Origin: CAZEAN01 sp964510225
GTDB taxonomy: Bacteria > Planctomycetota > Planctomycetia > Isosphaerales > Isosphaeraceae
Direction: 5' to 3'
Assembly: GCA_964510225.1 (NCBI GenBank)
Contig: CAZEAN010000082.1
Coordinates: forward strand, 1-25,454
DNA length: 25,454 bases
A model generated the notes under the pieces. It saw only the letters and a list, made by a program, of their open reading frames with translations, had not been told where the DNA came from and did no database searches. Below are positions 25,389-25,454 of the stretch, in pieces; position 1 is the stretch's first letter, and the number at the start of each line of letters is the position of its first letter. The translations under genes were made by a program, and so were the position numbers.

Positions 25389-25454
25389 TTACCGACGACC
25401 ACCACCGAATCCGCCGCCACCAAGACCGCCACCGCCAAGACCACCACCACGACC
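25389..25454 (-). CDS. C-terminal tail of a glycine-rich protein (5' part outside window)
   Basis: Only 21 codons and a TAA are visible. They encode repeats of GGG, GGGL, GGGF and a final GGGRR, an RG/GGF-like tail. Codons are mostly GGT and GGC, as expected for coding DNA, and a terminator follows. Such tails occur in bacterial RNA-binding (RRM) proteins and some DEAD-box helicases, and in low-complexity secreted proteins. The main domain is beyond the window, so the function cannot be given. Confidence 0.6.
   Translation of the reverse strand, partial: GRGGGLGGGGLGGGGFGGGRR

Overview
The window reads as a chromosomal segment of a Planctomycetota bacterium. This is an inference from gene content, not a taxonomic search. 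The main pointers are a PVC-type membrane-bound dehydrogenase with HEAT repeats and a C-terminal CxxCH haem site, a SWIM-SNF2 helicase, and a compact sucrose cluster with amylosucrase of the kind known from some planctomycetes and methanotrophs. Coding density is high. I see no transposase, integrase, phage gene or CRISPR array.

Layout. 2-3682 (+): 3' part of a very large haem/HEAT protein, open at the window edge. 3683-4206: about 520 bases without a convincing gene, AT-rich towards its right end, with candidate promoters for the next operon. 4207-11986 (+): four tightly packed genes for fructokinase, sucrose-phosphate synthase with a C-terminal HAD domain, amylosucrase, and a fusion of sucrose-phosphate phosphatase with malto-oligosyltrehalose trehalohydrolase (SPP-TreZ). 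12167-12238 (+): tRNA-Gln(UUG). 12312-14927 (+): SWIM-SNF2 helicase. 14943-17088 (-): leuC-leuD. 17327-19052 (-): lipB-lipA, overlapping. 19239-19678 (+): a small, probably frameshifted secreted or membrane-anchored protein gene. 19700-20233 (-): small membrane protein. 20428-22341 (-): exported CocE/NonD-type hydrolase. 22486-25251 (-): anti-sigma-like membrane protein, a membrane-anchored protein of unknown function, and ribD. 25327-25352: terminator (-). 25389-25454 (-): glycine-rich C-terminal tail of a gene that continues off the window.

How the main system may work (inference). SPS would make sucrose-6-phosphate from UDP-glucose and fructose-6-phosphate, and SPP would release sucrose. 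Amylosucrase would move the glucose of sucrose onto alpha-glucan and free fructose. Fructokinase would return that fructose as fructose-6-phosphate. The fourth protein joins SPP to a trehalose-releasing hydrolase, tying sucrose, glucan and trehalose together in one polypeptide. The HAD domain of the SPS lacks the lysine of HAD motif III (serine at that place), while the SPP half of the fusion keeps it. The fusion may therefore carry the real phosphatase. No treY partner is visible.

Other points worth attention are a LipB homologue that appears to lack both catalytic residues (Cys and Lys), a cysteine-free anti-sigma-like protein in one run with ribD, and a small gene that looks split between two frames.
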